Assembly (NCBI GenBank): GCA_946410535.1
Contig: CAMKAR010000156.1
Coordinates: 1-5,598 of the forward strand
Length of the DNA: 5,598 bases
Direction of reading: 5' to 3'
Origin: an uncultured Bacteroidales bacterium
Lineage (GTDB): Bacteria > Bacteroidota > Bacteroidia > Bacteroidales > F082
The stretch's first letter is position 1. Every line of letters starts with the position of its first letter. The position numbers and the translations under genes were made by a program. Shown here piece by piece: positions 5,250-5,598 of this stretch. The notes below the pieces were generated by a model. The model saw nothing but the letters and a program-made list of their open reading frames with translations. It was not told the DNA's origin and did not search any database.

Positions 5250-5598
5250 CTCCCAAACCTCCCAAACCAAACTGCCTTCAAAGCCTTTCTGCATCGCGAA
5301 GGCAGCCAATTTGCGTTTCCGTTCGAAGTCGGTTTCGGCTTTCACGGTTTTGGCTTTGGCTTTCAGGATGTCAATCAGTTTTTGTTTATAGACTTCCTCG
5401 TCGGTTTGGCCTAAGGCTTCATCAATCGTGTCTTTGTCGATGCCTTTCTGCATGAGATGGAAGCGGATCTTGTTCATGCCCCAGCCGCTTTGATTGACTT
5501 TGCCTCTAACGAAACTCCGCGCAAACCGCTCATCGTTCACGAAACGGTTATCCAACAGATAATCAAGGATTTCGTCTTTCGATTCTTGTGGAATGTCG
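5232..5598 (-). CDS. recX: RecX family regulator of RecA (5' end outside window)
   Basis: C-terminal 121 residues of RecX, a small helical cytoplasmic protein that binds the RecA filament and limits or modulates recombination and the SOS response. The frame is open to the right edge; upstream of the TTG at 5555 it continues in frame with I-L-D-Y-L-L-D-N-R-F, a normal RecX helix, so the TTG is not the start. Diagnostic residues are the L-x-D-N-R-F-V-N-D-E-R-F-A-R-S-F-V-R segment, then the W-G-x-x-K-I-R-x-x-L-x-x-K-G-I block, and a last helix pair with F-A-M-Q-K-G-F. RecX proteins are usually around 150-170 residues, so only about 30-50 are missing. The C-terminus holds a duplicated V-W-E unit from a 9-base tandem repeat. 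It is convergent with the cluster, so its control is separate and its promoter is off the window. Confidence 0.9.
   Translation of the reverse strand, partial: DIPQESKDEILDYLLDNRFVNDERFARSFVRGKVNQSGWGMNKIRFHLMQKGIDKDTIDEALGQTDEEVYKQKLIDILKAKAKTVKAETDFERKRKLAAFAMQKGFEGSLVWEVWEVLKEF
5246..5268. repeat. 9-bp tandem repeat in the 3' end of recX
   Basis: AAACCTCCC occurs twice back to back (5246-5254, 5255-5263), followed by a partial AAACC (5264-5268). Read on the minus strand in frame it encodes V-W-E-V-W-E-V, four codons before the RecX C-terminus of L-K-E-F. The copies are identical, so the duplication looks recent and possibly length-variable between strains. Confidence 0.85.

Noticed and set aside
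5281..5365. GGCTTT-type short repeats near 5340-5365 as a regulatory array
   Set aside because: They fall inside recX and encode an alternating Lys/Ala helix (K-A-K-A-K), a normal low-complexity coding pattern.
5553..5555. TTG at 5555 (minus strand) as the recX start
   Set aside because: The frame continues upstream with residues typical of the preceding RecX helix, and starting here would drop the N-terminal third of the family.

Overview
The window holds one compact plus-strand gene cluster of four genes, followed by a convergent minus-strand gene cut by the right edge. Coding density is essentially complete, and no stretch over 300 bases lacks a gene. No RNA gene, CRISPR array, insertion sequence or recognisable promoter is visible. 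The proteins, mainly the RecX and the DUF1963 (YwqG-like) protein, look most like those of Bacteroidota, perhaps a Prevotella-like member of the Bacteroidales. GC is moderately high by eye and the Leu/Ser codons TTA, CTA and TCA are strikingly rare. This taxonomic call is inference from protein appearance, not a search.

Layout. Bases 1-3282 carry a very large AAA+ ATPase of the CbxX/CfqX (SpoVK/EccA/CbbX-like) family. It is open at the left edge: the reading frame runs back to base 1 and contains half of a zinc ribbon (Cys-x2-Cys) ahead of the first in-window Met, so the Met at 91 is not the real start. It has four AAA-like modules in a row. The first is degenerate in Walker A, Walker B and the arginine finger, and the other three have intact Walker motifs. 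Bases 3279-3842 encode a protein with two zinc ribbons, a Gln/Pro repeat linker and a C-terminal FHA (phosphothreonine-binding) domain. Bases 3839-4600 encode a catalytically complete, soluble PP2C-type Ser/Thr phosphatase. Bases 4597-5226 encode a DUF1963/YwqG-like protein. Bases 5232-5598 on the minus strand are the C-terminal part of RecX, the RecA regulator.

All three junctions inside the plus-strand cluster are the same 4-base ATGA overlap, which indicates one transcript with translational coupling. Zinc ribbon plus AAA+, zinc ribbon plus FHA, and PP2C suggest a phospho-signalling module that controls or reports on a multi-ring ATPase. A Ser/Thr kinase that would write the mark read by FHA and erased by PP2C is not in the window and may lie upstream. 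The role of the DUF1963 protein is unknown. The cluster's overall function cannot be read from the sequence. The most novel elements are the four-module AAA+ chain with a dead first module, the shared zinc-ribbon architecture of the first two proteins, and the fixed AAA-FHA-PP2C-DUF1963 gene order.
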